A stretch of DNA of 10,119 nt from Limnobacter sp. (GCA_012032215.1 JAAURO010000037.1:1-10119), one strand, 5' to 3'. Counted from the first letter of the stretch, positions 1 through 7,100 are shown. The notes: generated by a model from the letters alone, not told the origin. Program-made: numbers and translations.

Positions 1-726
1 TACTATGCAGGCGATGGCTCATTGCGACTCTCCTTCAGGTCTTTGATTAAATCATCCAACAACGGCCGGGCTTTTAAACAGCGGCCAGCTTCGAATTGGA
101 ATATAATCACACGAGGCCCAACACCTAACAAACGCCAACGGCCTGCCCCGGATTTGGTCAATCGCCATTTTAAGGCCACAACAATTAATCAGCTTTATGT
201 GGCAGACATGACTTATATTCCTACCTGGGCTGGTTTTTTGTATCTGGCTGTGGTGTTGGATGTGTTCAGCCGCAAGGTGGTGGGCTGGGCCTTTGGTGAA
301 CGAATGACTGCCGATTTGGTCATCAAGGCATTGAATATGGCACTGATTACTCGTAAACCACAACAAGTGATTCATCACAGTGACCAGGGCAGCCAATACA
401 CCAGCATTGAATTTGGCAAGCGTTGCAGGGAAATGGGGGTTCGACCATCCATGGGCAGTGTAGGCGATGCATATGACAACGCCATGGCAGAAAGTTTTTT
501 TGCAAGTCTTGAATGTGAATTGATTGACAGGCGTTCATGGAAAAACAAAACCGATGCACGACTTGCTGTGTTCACATGGATTGAGGCTTGGTACAACCCA
601 AAACGCCGACACTCAGGACTGGGCTATTTGTCACCCAATAATTTTGAAAGAAAACTGATGGAGGAAAATCACAAAGCAATAGAATTAGAAGAAACTACAA
701 ACACCGAGGAGCTCTCGGTTCAGTAA
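1..726 (+). CDS. IS3-family transposase OrfB, C-terminal part (5' end outside window or degenerate)
   Basis: This is the DDE-type integrase core (rve) that carries out strand transfer of an IS3-family element. The frame is open from base 1 to a TAA at 724-726. The retroviral-integrase-like signatures are clear: first Asp in VADMTYIPT, second Asp in HHSDQGSQYTS, and catalytic Glu in AMAESFFASLE, followed by the family's usual C-terminal YNPKRRHSGLGYLSP. From about base 110 (TRGPTPNKRQRPAPDLV) the protein matches OrfB well. Upstream of that the residues do not resemble the usual OrfB N-terminal helix-turn-helix segment, so the gene is either cut by the window edge plus an upstream frameshift or is decayed there. 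No start codon is supported; TTG at 22 is only the first possible initiator. OrfA is not visible. The family call is strong; whether the protein is functional is unknown. Confidence 0.85.
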   Translation, partial: YYAGDGSLRLSFRSLIKSSNNGRAFKQRPASNWNIITRGPTPNKRQRPAPDLVNRHFKATTINQLYVADMTYIPTWAGFLYLAVVLDVFSRKVVGWAFGERMTADLVIKALNMALITRKPQQVIHHSDQGSQYTSIEFGKRCREMGVRPSMGSVGDAYDNAMAESFFASLECELIDRRSWKNKTDARLAVFTWIEAWYNPKRRHSGLGYLSPNNFERKLMEENHKAIELEETTNTEELSVQ

Positions 727-730
727 AAAA

Positions 731-756
731 CTGTCCGTCAAATGGGGGCAACTCCA
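731..756 (+). repeat. Candidate right terminal inverted repeat of the IS3-family element
   Basis: Just after the OrfB stop lies CTGTCCGTCAAATG followed by GGGGGCAACTCCA, ending in CA as IS3-family ends usually do. Its complement would begin TGGAGTTGCCCCC, a plausible left end. AACTCC occurs twice in tandem (750-755 and 756-761), so the exact boundary may be 756 or 762. The matching left repeat is outside the window, so this is inferred from position and form, not from a seen pair. Confidence 0.55.
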
Positions 757-1293
757 ACTCCAAAGTTTGGCCCACATGAACCGGGTCGCTTGATTGCGAT
801 TTACTGTGATATTCGAGAAATGAGAGGTGACTGGTCGGTGGAGACGTTTCGGGATCAAGTGGAACGATTGGCGCTTATTTCCTCATGGGCACGGCGTGGC
901 GATTTACTCAGCGCCGCTCGGCTACCAGGTCAACCAGAAAATGCCTCAAAACCAAGCAAGCTCTATTGCATGGCACATAACCCAAAACGCAGTGATGAGG
1001 CGCGCCGTGCCTACCAGCGGGACAGGCGCTATGCCGCTGAATACGCCGATTTGATTGCAGAGATTTGGAGCAAGCATGCTCACGAGCTACCGGGCTGGGA
1101 CATTGAAGCCCATGCTTTTGTGAGAAGAGAAGCATACCGGCAGCTTCAAGCATTAAAAACGCCAACCAAGTTAGTTGATGGCCTGCTCAAACAAGGCATT
1201 ACTAACCAAGCTGAAATTGCACGCCAACTTGGTATATCACGTCAGGCCGTCTCGGCTGCGATGAAGCGCAAAGCTCAAGTGGCAACGCCTTAG
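742..1293 (+). CDS. Truncated mobile-element protein with C-terminal helix-turn-helix (5' end replaced by IS)
   Basis: The 183-codon frame starts at an ATG that lies inside the candidate IS right end, so the first five or so residues come from IS sequence and the natural start was probably lost on IS insertion. No ribosome binding site precedes the ATG. The body has a YCMAHNPKRSDEARRAYQRD segment (around residues 75-94) rich in Arg, with a lone Cys-x2-His that may be half of a zinc site. A likely DNA-binding helix-turn-helix follows at about 152-177 (NQAEIARQLGISRQAVSAAMKRK). I do not recognise the family. Its position beside alpA and the integrase suggests an accessory or regulatory gene of the integrated element. 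It may be a pseudogene, or it may be expressed from an outward IS promoter; neither is shown by the sequence. Confidence 0.55.
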   Translation: MGATPTPKFGPHEPGRLIAIYCDIREMRGDWSVETFRDQVERLALISSWARRGDLLSAARLPGQPENASKPSKLYCMAHNPKRSDEARRAYQRDRRYAAEYADLIAEIWSKHAHELPGWDIEAHAFVRREAYRQLQALKTPTKLVDGLLKQGITNQAEIARQLGISRQAVSAAMKRKAQVATP

Positions 1294-1347
1294 CGTCAAC
1301 TATTTTCTAACTTTTTTCAACCACCGCGCCATGCTTCGGCGGCATTC

Positions 1348-1360
1348 TTCAACCGTTGAA
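1348..1360. promoter_or_regulatory. Perfect dyad upstream of alpA (candidate operator)
   Basis: TTCAAC-C-GTTGAA is a perfect 6-1-6 inverted repeat ending 25 bp before the alpA ATG. The half-site TTCAACC also occurs at 1316-1322, exactly 32 bp (about three helical turns) upstream of its copy at 1348. This is suitable for a dimeric regulator acting on the alpA promoter. The binding protein is unknown; AlpA itself or the HTH protein upstream are candidates by position only. Confidence 0.35.
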
Positions 1361-1370
1361 TACGTAATTG

Positions 1371-1378
1371 AAGGAAGG
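1371..1378 (+). promoter_or_regulatory. Ribosome binding site of alpA
   Basis: AAGGAAGG is a strong Shine-Dalgarno match 7 bases before ATG 1386. It decides the start in favour of 1386 over the in-frame TTG at 1368, which would place the initiator upstream of this site. Confidence 0.7.
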
Positions 1379-1385
1379 CCACCGT

Positions 1386-1622
1386 ATGGAAATTAAGGCT
1401 GAAAACAGAACTCTCATCAACCGCAAAAAATTGCTATCAATGATCCCGCTATCGGAGCGCACCATCTTCAATATGGAGCAACGGGGCGAGTTCCCTAGAA
1501 GGATTGCGTTGACCAGCCGGAACGTCGCTTGGGACTTGGGCGAAATTGAGAACTGGATTGAAAAACGCAAATCATCTGGCATCCAAGTTTTGCGTCCCGG
1601 CGTTACTGTTGTGGCCGCTTGA
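1386..1622 (+). CDS. alpA: AlpA-family (MerR-like HTH) regulator of the integrated element
   Basis: This is a 78-aa DNA-binding protein of the phage/island AlpA type, which typically regulates integrase or excision genes. The family pattern is seen along the whole length: LINRKKLLSMIPLSERTIFN (winged helix recognition part), MEQRGEFPRRIAL, then a Trp and EIENWIEKRK at the end. I chose ATG 1386 because AAGGAAGG at 1371-1378 sits 7 bases upstream; a TTG at 1368 in the same frame is less likely. The gene runs towards the integrase and its last 20 bases overlap the integrase 3' end on the other strand. It is the right size for AlpA (about 65-90 aa). By family knowledge it may act as an excisionase or an activator of excision; the sequence cannot decide which. 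Confidence 0.85.
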   Translation: MEIKAENRTLINRKKLLSMIPLSERTIFNMEQRGEFPRRIALTSRNVAWDLGEIENWIEKRKSSGIQVLRPGVTVVAA

Positions 1623-2805
1623 GCGTCCATTCATCAATCATGTCTGCCCAGTCTTGCAACATCGCCGTGCGCTGTTCCCGATATTCGGCCTTGTTGTACA
1701 CAGCCCTCACGCCTCGCTGCTCGTGAGCAAGACATTTCTCAATCCAGTCGGTGTTGTAACCAGCCTCGTGCAAAAGCGTACTGGCCGTTCTTCGCAAATC
1801 ATGAGGGCCAAATTTGGCAAGCGGCTTGCCTTCTTTTTGCGCTAGTCGGTATGTCAGGGTCAATACTTGATTTAGCGTGGCACTGCTCATCGGTGAATCC
1901 GTGTCGTAGCGCGATGGCAGCACATAGTTTGAACCACCCGCAAAGGTTTTCAAGGCGATAAAAATATCCAGCGCCTGCTTTGACAAAAAAACCAAATGCG
2001 GATTGCGTCGCTTCATTCGCTCTTTGGGAATTGTCCAAAGAGCTTCGCTGAAATTGATCTCACTCCAAGTCGCGTTGGTCAACTCACTTTTCCGCACCAG
2101 CGTCAGTAGAAGCAACTTGGCTGCCGCACGAATTGATGGTGTCGTTCCAATGCGCTCAATGTATTGATACATCAGCGCAATTTCCTCGGCATTCAGTGCT
2201 CGGTCACGTGGCTCGAATTTGGCGATGGTGGTTGGCCGCACCAATTCAGCCGGGTTCTCGACCTTCTGACCACGCTCAATTGCCCAGCGATAGACCTGCA
2301 AAACCACCTCACGGGCATGAACAGCCGTTGCAGGTGCTCCACGCTCCACGATGGCATCCGTCAGCGCCCTCAAATCCTCGTGGGTGATTTCAATCAGTTT
2401 CTGATTGCCAAATTTAGGCTTCAACTCTCGCTCAAAAATTGAACGGCGCATGTCACGTGTTGAGTCTGCCATTTGGTAGCCGCGCAACCATTTTTCAGCC
2501 CAAGCACCAAATGTCTCTGCATCCTTGATGCGTGCTTTGTCTCTTGCCTTTTCCTTGGCCGGAGACTTTCCAGCAGCGATCATTTTTTTGGCATCGCTCA
2601 ACTGTTCTCTAGCCTCAGACAACGTGATACCGCCCACACCATAGCGCCCGAAGGTGATGGTTTCCTGCCTGCCGTTGATTGAATAGTTGTAGCGGAACGA
2701 GACCGACCCCGCCGGGGTGACGGCCACGTAAAGGCCATCACGGTCATTCACCTTGTAAAGTTTTTCCTGCGGCTTGAGGTTTCGCAGCTTGGTATCTGTC
2801 AGCAT
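1603..2805 (-). CDS. int: Tyrosine-type site-specific integrase (Arm-DNA-binding/DUF4102 + phage integrase domains)
   Basis: This 400-aa recombinase integrates and excises the element. The N-terminal arm-binding domain (LTDTKLRNLKP, DGLYVAVTPAGSVSFRYNY, FGRYGVGGITLSEAR; residues ~1-90) is the P4/DUF4102 type. A SAM-like core-binding domain follows (~97-190), and the catalytic domain fills the rest. The catalytic set is complete: Arg238 (TLVRKSEL), Lys265, His335-x2-Arg338 (HDLRR), His361 (LAHEQRG) and nucleophile Tyr370 (AVYNK). The length is normal for the family and no frameshift is seen. ATG 2805 is the only start giving the complete arm domain; the Shine-Dalgarno is weak. The promoter faces the att-like region next to the guaA 3' end, the usual layout when the integrase gene abuts its own att site. 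I infer that guaA is the target. The 3' end converges on and overlaps alpA by 20 bp. Confidence 0.95.
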   Translation of the reverse strand: MLTDTKLRNLKPQEKLYKVNDRDGLYVAVTPAGSVSFRYNYSINGRQETITFGRYGVGGITLSEAREQLSDAKKMIAAGKSPAKEKARDKARIKDAETFGAWAEKWLRGYQMADSTRDMRRSIFERELKPKFGNQKLIEITHEDLRALTDAIVERGAPATAVHAREVVLQVYRWAIERGQKVENPAELVRPTTIAKFEPRDRALNAEEIALMYQYIERIGTTPSIRAAAKLLLLTLVRKSELTNATWSEINFSEALWTIPKERMKRRNPHLVFLSKQALDIFIALKTFAGGSNYVLPSRYDTDSPMSSATLNQVLTLTYRLAQKEGKPLAKFGPHDLRRTASTLLHEAGYNTDWIEKCLAHEQRGVRAVYNKAEYREQRTAMLQDWADMIDEWTLKRPQQ

Positions 2806-2830
2806 TTGTTTCGTCTTGACAAGGTTAAAA

Positions 2831-2978
2831 TACCATGATCGAAAAACCGCCTCGCTGACAATAAATTTTATTTAAAATCAATAACTTATGTCATTTTCGT
2901 ACCATGCATTCCCGTCGCGGAACAGCATGGTATCAAGCTCGTTCATGGTATCAAAAGTAAATAGTACCACGTACCATG
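2831..2978. repeat. Five TACCATG/CATGGTA repeats (candidate arm-type or operator sites)
   Basis: Perfect copies lie at 2831-2837 (+), 2900-2906 (+), 2926-2932 (-), 2944-2950 (-) and 2972-2978 (+), with a degenerate TACCACG at 2965-2971. The two minus copies share a longer CATGGTATCA (2926-2935 and 2944-2953) with starts 18 bp apart. The copies at 2900 and 2926 form an 8-bp inverted repeat (TACCATGC / GCATGGTA). The copy at 2831 lies 26 bp upstream of the int start codon, so a bound protein could also repress int. A 7-mer five times in 150 bp is far above chance. Confidence 0.75.
2876..2888 (+). promoter_or_regulatory. Perfect IHF-consensus site in the att region
   Basis: AATCAATAACTTA matches WATCAANNNNTTR at every fixed position and is preceded by an A/T tract (2861-2875), as is typical of strong IHF sites. 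IHF bending would bring the TACCATG copy at 2831 close to those at 2900-2978. Binding is inferred. Confidence 0.5.
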
Positions 2979-3002
2979 CCATAAAAAAACACTGCTTGTC
3001 AC

Positions 3003-3027
3003 TGCCAGATGATGCCAGCCAATGCCA
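3003..3027 (+). repeat. TGCCA triplet 1, 10-bp phased
   Basis: TGCCA begins at 3003, 3013 and 3023, exactly 10 bp apart, so all three face the same side of the helix. The last two copies form ATGCCAGCCAATGCCA (3012-3027), which recurs with one mismatch at 3087-3102. Candidate arm-type integrase or excisionase sites. Confidence 0.7.
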
Positions 3028-3043
3028 AACAAAAACCATAAAA

Positions 3044-3056
3044 AATCAATAAATAA
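3044..3056 (+). promoter_or_regulatory. Near-consensus IHF site between the two TGCCA triplets
   Basis: AATCAATAAATAA matches WATCAANNNNTTR except for one T in the TTR part. It sits midway between the two TGCCA triplets, within an A-rich tract, where a bend would bring them together. Less certain than the site at 2876. Confidence 0.35.
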
Positions 3057-3077
3057 AACAGCTTAATCAGTGCTTGG

Positions 3078-3102
3078 TGCCATTAAATGCCAGCCATTGC
3101 CA
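3078..3102 (+). repeat. TGCCA triplet 2, 10-bp phased, next to the guaA 3' end
   Basis: TGCCA begins at 3078, 3088 and 3098, the same exact 10-bp phasing as triplet 1 and 75 bp away from it. ATGCCAGCCATTGCCA (3087-3102) is a 15/16 match to 3012-3027. It ends 9 bp before the guaA stop, adjacent to the inferred crossover region. Confidence 0.7.
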
Positions 3103-3107
3103 GACGC

Positions 3108-3119
3108 GGGATCATTCCC
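3108..3119. other. Candidate core-type att dyad across the guaA stop codon
   Basis: GGGA-TCAT-TCCC is a perfect inverted repeat with a 4-bp centre that contains the guaA stop (TGA on the minus strand, 3112-3114). Tyrosine recombinases bind inverted core sites around the crossover, so this is the best visible candidate. The 7-mer CATTCCC also occurs at 2907-2913. The exact crossover cannot be set without the other att end. Confidence 0.4.
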
Positions 3120-4728
3120 ACTCTATCGTTGCTGGTGGCTTGCCTGAAACGTCATACACCACTCGGTTTACGCCCTTCACCTCGTTAATAATGCGGTTGG
3201 AAACACGGCCCAGCAAAGCATAGGGCAAATGCGCCCAGTGTGCGGTCATAAAATCCAGGGTTTGTACAGCGCGAATAGCTACCACGTATTCGTAGGTTCG
3301 GCCATCGCCCATCACCCCTACCGATTTAACTGGCAAAAACACGGCAAAGGCCTGGCTGGTGAGTTCGTACCAGGTTTTGCCCACATCGTCTTCTGAACAC
3401 AGGCCGGCTGCAAGGTCGTTGACACCGGCTTTGGTGTGGCGCAACTCTTCGATAAAAATGGCATCGGCCAACTGCAGTATGTGAGCGTATTCCGCACGCA
3501 CTTCACCTAAAATGCGCACACCCAGACCCGGCCCAGGGAAGGGGTGGCGGTATACCATTTCGGGGTCCAGGCCCAGCTCTACACCCAGCTTGCGCACCTC
3601 GTCTTTGAACAAATCGCGCAAGGGTTCAAGCAATTGCAGGTTTAAGGTATCGGGCAGGCCGCCTACGTTGTGGTGGCTTTTAATGTTGGTGGCCTTACCG
3701 GTTTTGCCACCAGCCGATTCAATAACATCGGGGTAAATAGTGCCTTGGGCCAACCAACGTGCGTTGGCAAGTTTGGCTGCCTCGCGCTGAAACACATTCA
3801 CAAACGCCTTGCCAATTATTTTGCGCTTGGCTTCGGGGTCGGTAATGCCCGCAAGTTGCGACATAAACTCCTGCTCAGCCTGCACATGCACCACTTTAAC
3901 GCCCAAGTGCCGGGAAAAAGTTTCCATGACTTGTGCACCTTCCTGGTGGCGCAAAAGTCCATGATCAACAAACACGCAGGTTAGCTGGTCGCCAATGGCG
4001 CGGTGAATCAGCGCTGCCGCCACAGAGGAATCTACCCCACCCGACAAACCCAGAATGACCTCATCGGTGCCAACCTGGTTGCGAATGCTTTGAATGGCTT
4101 CTTCAATAAAACCGGGCATCGACCAATCGCCCTTGCAGCCACAAATCTCGCGCACGAAACGGTGCAAAATAGCGGTGCCTTGCCTGGTGTGCGTTACCTC
4201 TGGGTGAAACTGTACGCATAACCCGTGCTTCGTCTGCCATGCCAGCAATTGGGCAAGCAGGTGTTGAGGCCATGATCTGAAAACCAGATGGCAGTGTAAC
4301 TACTTTATCGCCGTGGCTCATCCAGACATCCAGCAGACCGTGGCCCTGCTCATTGGTGCGATCTTGAAGGTCTGCCAGCAAGCGGCTGTGGCCGTGTGCG
4401 CGAATTTGCGCATGGCCAAATTCGCGGGTGATTCCAGCTTCAACGGCACCGCCCAATTGCTGAGCCATGGTTTGCATGCCATAACAGATACCCAGCACTG
4501 GCACACCCAGCGTAAACACCACTTCTGGTGCTTTTTCTGTTTCTGCCAGATACGCCGATTGGTGGCTGCCCGAAAGCACAACCCCCTGCGCGCCAAAATC
4601 TGCAATGCGTTGGGGGCTGGCATCGCAAGGCCACACCTCACAAACACGCCGCATTCGCGCACCCTTCGGGCAATGAGTTGGGTCAACTGTGAACCGAAGT
4701 CTAGGACAAGAATTTTTTGATGTTGCAT
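3112..4728 (-). CDS. guaA: GMP synthase (glutamine-hydrolysing) GuaA, reading frame broken by two compensating indels
   Basis: GuaA aminates XMP to GMP with glutamine and ATP, the last step of guanine nucleotide synthesis. Joined across two frame changes the gene gives about 538 aa, normal for the family. The class I glutaminase domain has [20 protein letters not shown], nucleophile Cys ~82 (GICYGMQ) and the His/Glu pair ([10 protein letters not shown]). The ATP pyrophosphatase P-loop LSGGVDSS follows at ~229, then the dimerisation domain with FPGPGLGVR and the C-terminal PPATIEWE. A 1-nt loss lies near 4642-4644 and a compensating change (+1 or -2 nt) at about 4218-4232; between them the frame is shifted for ~135 codons. 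ATG 4728 fits the beta-proteobacterial start. It lies 83 bp downstream of guaB. As read the protein would be truncated; I favour sequence error because the gene is usually needed for GMP synthesis. Its 3' end forms the att site. Confidence 0.9.
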
Positions 4729-4811
4729 GTTCTGTGTTACCAGCAGAGGTTTGTTCGCCAAAGTCTGTTGTAATGAATAGTGCCGCGCACCGTCATGTAA
4801 AAAGTAGAGGG

Positions 4812-6272
4812 TTATTCCACGTGGTAGTTGGGTGCTTCTTTGGTAATTTGCACATCGTGCACATGCGATTCACGCATACCAGCCCCGGAAATTTCTACAA
4901 ACTCCGCCTTTTCGTGCATTTCAGCAATACTTTTACAGCCCACATAGCCCATGGAAGAGCGCACACCGCCCACCAACTGAAACAGAATGGCCAGCACAGA
5001 ACCTTTGTAGGGCACAGACCCCTCGATGCCTTCGGGCACGAGTTTGTCGGCATTGTGGGACGGATCCTGGAAATAGCGATCGGCAGAGCCTTGGGTCATG
5101 GCACCCAGCGAACCCATGCCTCGGTAGGCTTTGTAGCTGCGCCCTTGAAACAGAATAACCTCGCCGGGCGCTTCTTCGGTACCCGCAAACATGCCACCCA
5201 TCATGACCGCACTTGCCCCTGCCGCCAAAGCCTTGGAAATGTCGCCACTGTAGCGAATGCCGCCATCGGCCACCACTGGCACTCCCAGCGGGTGCAGGGC
5301 CTTGAACACATCGGCAATCGCGCTGATTTGCGGCACCCCTACACCGGCTACAATGCGGGTGGTGCAAATGGACCCAGGCCCAATGCCCACCTTGACGCCA
5401 TCGGCACCGGCTTCTACCAGCGCCAGTGCAGCTTCGGCCGTAGCAATGTTGCCGCCAATCACATCGACTTGCGAAAACTGCGTTTTAACCCACCTTACCC
5501 GGTCTAAAACGCCTTTACTGTGGCCGTGCGCAGTGTCTACCACAATAACGTCTACCCCGGCCTTGACCAGTTTTTCTACCCGCTCTTCGGTGCCAGCACC
5601 CACGCCCACAGCTGCGCCCACGCGCAGTTTGCCCTGGTCGTCTTTGCAGGCGAACGGGTGTTCGGTGGCTTTCTGAATGTCTTTGACGGTAATCAGGCCG
5701 CGCAATTGATCGGCCGAATCGATGACCAGTACCCGCTCCAGGCGGTTTTTGTGCATGAGCACCTTGGCACCATCCAGGGTTACATCGTCGGTAACGGTAA
5801 CCAATCTTTCGCGCGGTGTCATGATGTTGGAAACCGGTTGGTCCAGATTGGTTTCAAAACGCAAGTCGCGGTTGGTTACAATGCCCACTACCTTGTTGTT
5901 GCGCACCACGGGCAAACCAGAAATACGGTGCAGCTCGGTAAGGGCAATGACCTGGCGCACGGTCATTTCGGGTTCGATGGTAATTGGGTCGCGAAGTACG
6001 CCGGATTCATGGCGCTTAACCTTCAGCACCTCGGCGGCCTGCTGATCTGCAGTAAGATTTTTGTGCACAATACCAATGCCGCCCTCTTGAGCCAATGCAA
6101 TGGCAAGCCGTGCCTCGGTAACGGTGTCCATGGCGGCCGATACCACTGGAATGTTTAAGTGGATATTTCGGGTGAGCTGGGTGGCTAAAGAAGTGTCTTT
6201 GGGAAGAACGTCAGAAAACGCCGGGACGAGCAACACGTCATCAAAAGTGAGCGCCTTTCGTTTAACACGCAT
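4812..6272 (-). CDS. guaB: IMP dehydrogenase GuaB
   Basis: GuaB oxidises IMP to XMP with NAD+, the committed step of guanine nucleotide synthesis, in the cytosol as a tetramer/octamer. The intact 486-aa frame has the full family layout: [15 protein letters not shown] at the N-terminus, two CBS domains (~95-200; [15 protein letters not shown] and [15 protein letters not shown]), the catalytic loop GPGSICTTR with its nucleophile Cys, the IMP-binding [13 protein letters not shown] and [15 protein letters not shown], and the flap segment [10 protein letters not shown]. The length is normal. GGAG at 6280-6283 lies 7 bases before ATG 6272. It is followed 83 bp later by guaA, giving the classic guaBA order, and preceded by rnfH with a 56-bp gap. 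No frameshift is seen, unlike several neighbours. Confidence 0.97.
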   Translation of the reverse strand: MRVKRKALTFDDVLLVPAFSDVLPKDTSLATQLTRNIHLNIPVVSAAMDTVTEARLAIALAQEGGIGIVHKNLTADQQAAEVLKVKRHESGVLRDPITIEPEMTVRQVIALTELHRISGLPVVRNNKVVGIVTNRDLRFETNLDQPVSNIMTPRERLVTVTDDVTLDGAKVLMHKNRLERVLVIDSADQLRGLITVKDIQKATEHPFACKDDQGKLRVGAAVGVGAGTEERVEKLVKAGVDVIVVDTAHGHSKGVLDRVRWVKTQFSQVDVIGGNIATAEAALALVEAGADGVKVGIGPGSICTTRIVAGVGVPQISAIADVFKALHPLGVPVVADGGIRYSGDISKALAAGASAVMMGGMFAGTEEAPGEVILFQGRSYKAYRGMGSLGAMTQGSADRYFQDPSHNADKLVPEGIEGSVPYKGSVLAILFQLVGGVRSSMGYVGCKSIAEMHEKAEFVEISGAGMRESHVHDVQITKEAPNYHVE

Positions 6273-6279
6273 TCAATTT

Positions 6280-6283
6280 CTCC
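6280..6283 (-). promoter_or_regulatory. Ribosome binding site of guaB
   Basis: GGAG on the minus strand, 7 bases before ATG 6272, supports the chosen start and translation of guaB independent of rnfH. Confidence 0.6.
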
Positions 6284-6328
6284 ATCGCACAAAAGCGAAT
6301 TATATAAGATTTGCAGGCAATTGCGGTT

Positions 6329-6658
6329 TTAACCGGGCGAAGAACGGCGCTTTGCGCGTCCTTCCTGCTTGCGGTGAGCTGCCCTGCGGCGGCGGCTCTC
6401 TTTGGGGTCGAAGCGCAGGTCATCGAGTATTTCAATACGGTCGCCTGGTAGCAGCTCAGTTTCAGGCAAGGCATATTGGCCAAACACCGCCACACGCCTT
6501 GTGGCAAGCCATTGTGCCACTTGGGTGAGCGGGTAGCCCGCTGCCAGCAAAAAGGCTTCCACCGTGGTGCCCGGTTCAATGGTGTGGTTGGTAGGAAGCT
6601 GCTCCAGCACACCACCGTCGGTGGGCCCAAGCACAATCAGCCCAACGGTAAGACCCAT
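6329..6658 (-). CDS. rnfH: RnfH family (UPF0125, RatB) ubiquitin-like-fold protein
   Basis: This 109-aa protein belongs to the RnfH/UPF0125 family, a small beta-grasp-fold protein of unclear biochemical role usually encoded next to ratA. Family landmarks are GTTVEAFLLAAGYPLT, VAVFGQYALPETELLPGDRIEILDDLRFDPKE and a basic tail (RRRRAAHRKQ). I chose ATG 6658 because it overlaps the ratA stop by one base (TAATG), a form that favours translational coupling, and because upstream residues in this frame are ratA sequence read out of frame. It lies 56 bp upstream of guaB and is probably in the same transcript. The frame is intact. The name comes from family and context; no activity can be read from sequence. 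Confidence 0.85.
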   Translation of the reverse strand: MGLTVGLIVLGPTDGGVLEQLPTNHTIEPGTTVEAFLLAAGYPLTQVAQWLATRRVAVFGQYALPETELLPGDRIEILDDLRFDPKESRRRRAAHRKQEGRAKRRSSPG

Positions 6659-7100
6659 TAAAACCGGCCTTGTGCCTGCAATTGCTCGGCTCTTTTGATG
6701 AAACCGTCCACAAAACTGCTGGCAATGTGATGAAAACCGGACCAACCAGCTTTTCCAGAACAAAGCTGGAAAATTCGTATTCCAGCGAAAAGCTCACCTT
6801 ACAGGCCTCGTTGGAGAGCGGCTCGAACCGCCATTGACCCGACAAGGTCCTGAAGGGCCCCTCCACCAACTGCATGTGAATGGCTCTACCCGGTTCCAGA
6901 GTGTTAAGAGTGGTAAACGACTGGGTGACTGCCTTGAACCGGATTTGCACTGAGGCCTCTTGCCGAAGATCGCTCACACACTTGGCGCTGGCCGCACCGC
7001 ACCAAGGCAAAAACTCTGGGTAAGCGGGTACGTCTTTTACCAGGTCGTACATGCTTTGGGCTGAAAACGGTACCAAAACGGATTTTTCGATTTTTGCCAT
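6658..7100 (-). CDS. ratA: RatA/COQ10 START-like protein, one apparent frameshift near the 3' end
   Basis: This is a SRPBCC/START-fold protein of the RatA family. Members are described as ubiquinone-binding Coq10-like proteins and, in E. coli, as a toxin that blocks 70S ribosome assembly. The sequence shows [52 protein letters not shown] and a C-terminal helix. Restoring one lost base near 6732 (one G missing before the A run on the plus strand) turns the out-of-frame tail into the family's expected [18 protein letters not shown] ending, about 147 aa, with a TAA overlapping the rnfH ATG. As read, the frame continues out of register into rnfH. ATG 7100 aligns with the family start (MAKIEKS); a TTG at 7130 is less likely. 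It is divergent from smpB with 115 bp between. Confidence 0.85.

Larger units (their letters stand above)
2806..3120. other. Integrase-proximal attachment region (att end) between int and guaA
   Basis: This ~305-bp stretch is gene-free, AT-rich and bounded by the int start and the guaA stop. Reading from int to guaA it holds: TACCATG (2831), a perfect IHF consensus (2876-2888), four more TACCATG/CATGGTA copies (2900-2978), a TGCCA triplet (3003-3027), a near-IHF site (3044-3056), a second TGCCA triplet (3078-3102) and a GGGA-TCAT-TCCC dyad at the guaA stop (3108-3119). Arrays of short arm-type repeats separated by IHF bends are how lambda-like tyrosine recombinases arrange their att arms. The 3' end of guaA is a known integration hotspot. 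I infer that it serves both as the recombination site and as the int promoter/operator. The partner att end is not in the window, so the core repeat cannot be fixed. Confidence 0.7.

Noticed and set aside
1546..1845. Plus-strand frame after alpA
   Set aside because: It is antisense to the integrase catalytic domain, including the Tyr370 region; the integrase is clearly the real gene.
3003..3102. CRISPR array or plasmid iterons
   Set aside because: The repeat units are only 5 bp at 10-bp period with no spacers of CRISPR length, and no replication initiator gene is nearby; att-arm sites fit better.
1..3111. Defence or toxin system in the element cargo
   Set aside because: Only the transposase, a truncated HTH ORF, alpA and int are visible here; any further cargo lies left of the window and cannot be judged.
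4689..5507. Long plus-strand frame (272 aa) antisense to guaB, with similar ones at 5520-6158 and 6100-6528
   Set aside because: They mirror the codon structure of guaB and the rnfH region, have low-complexity His/Thr/Ala composition and no recognisable domains or ribosome binding sites.
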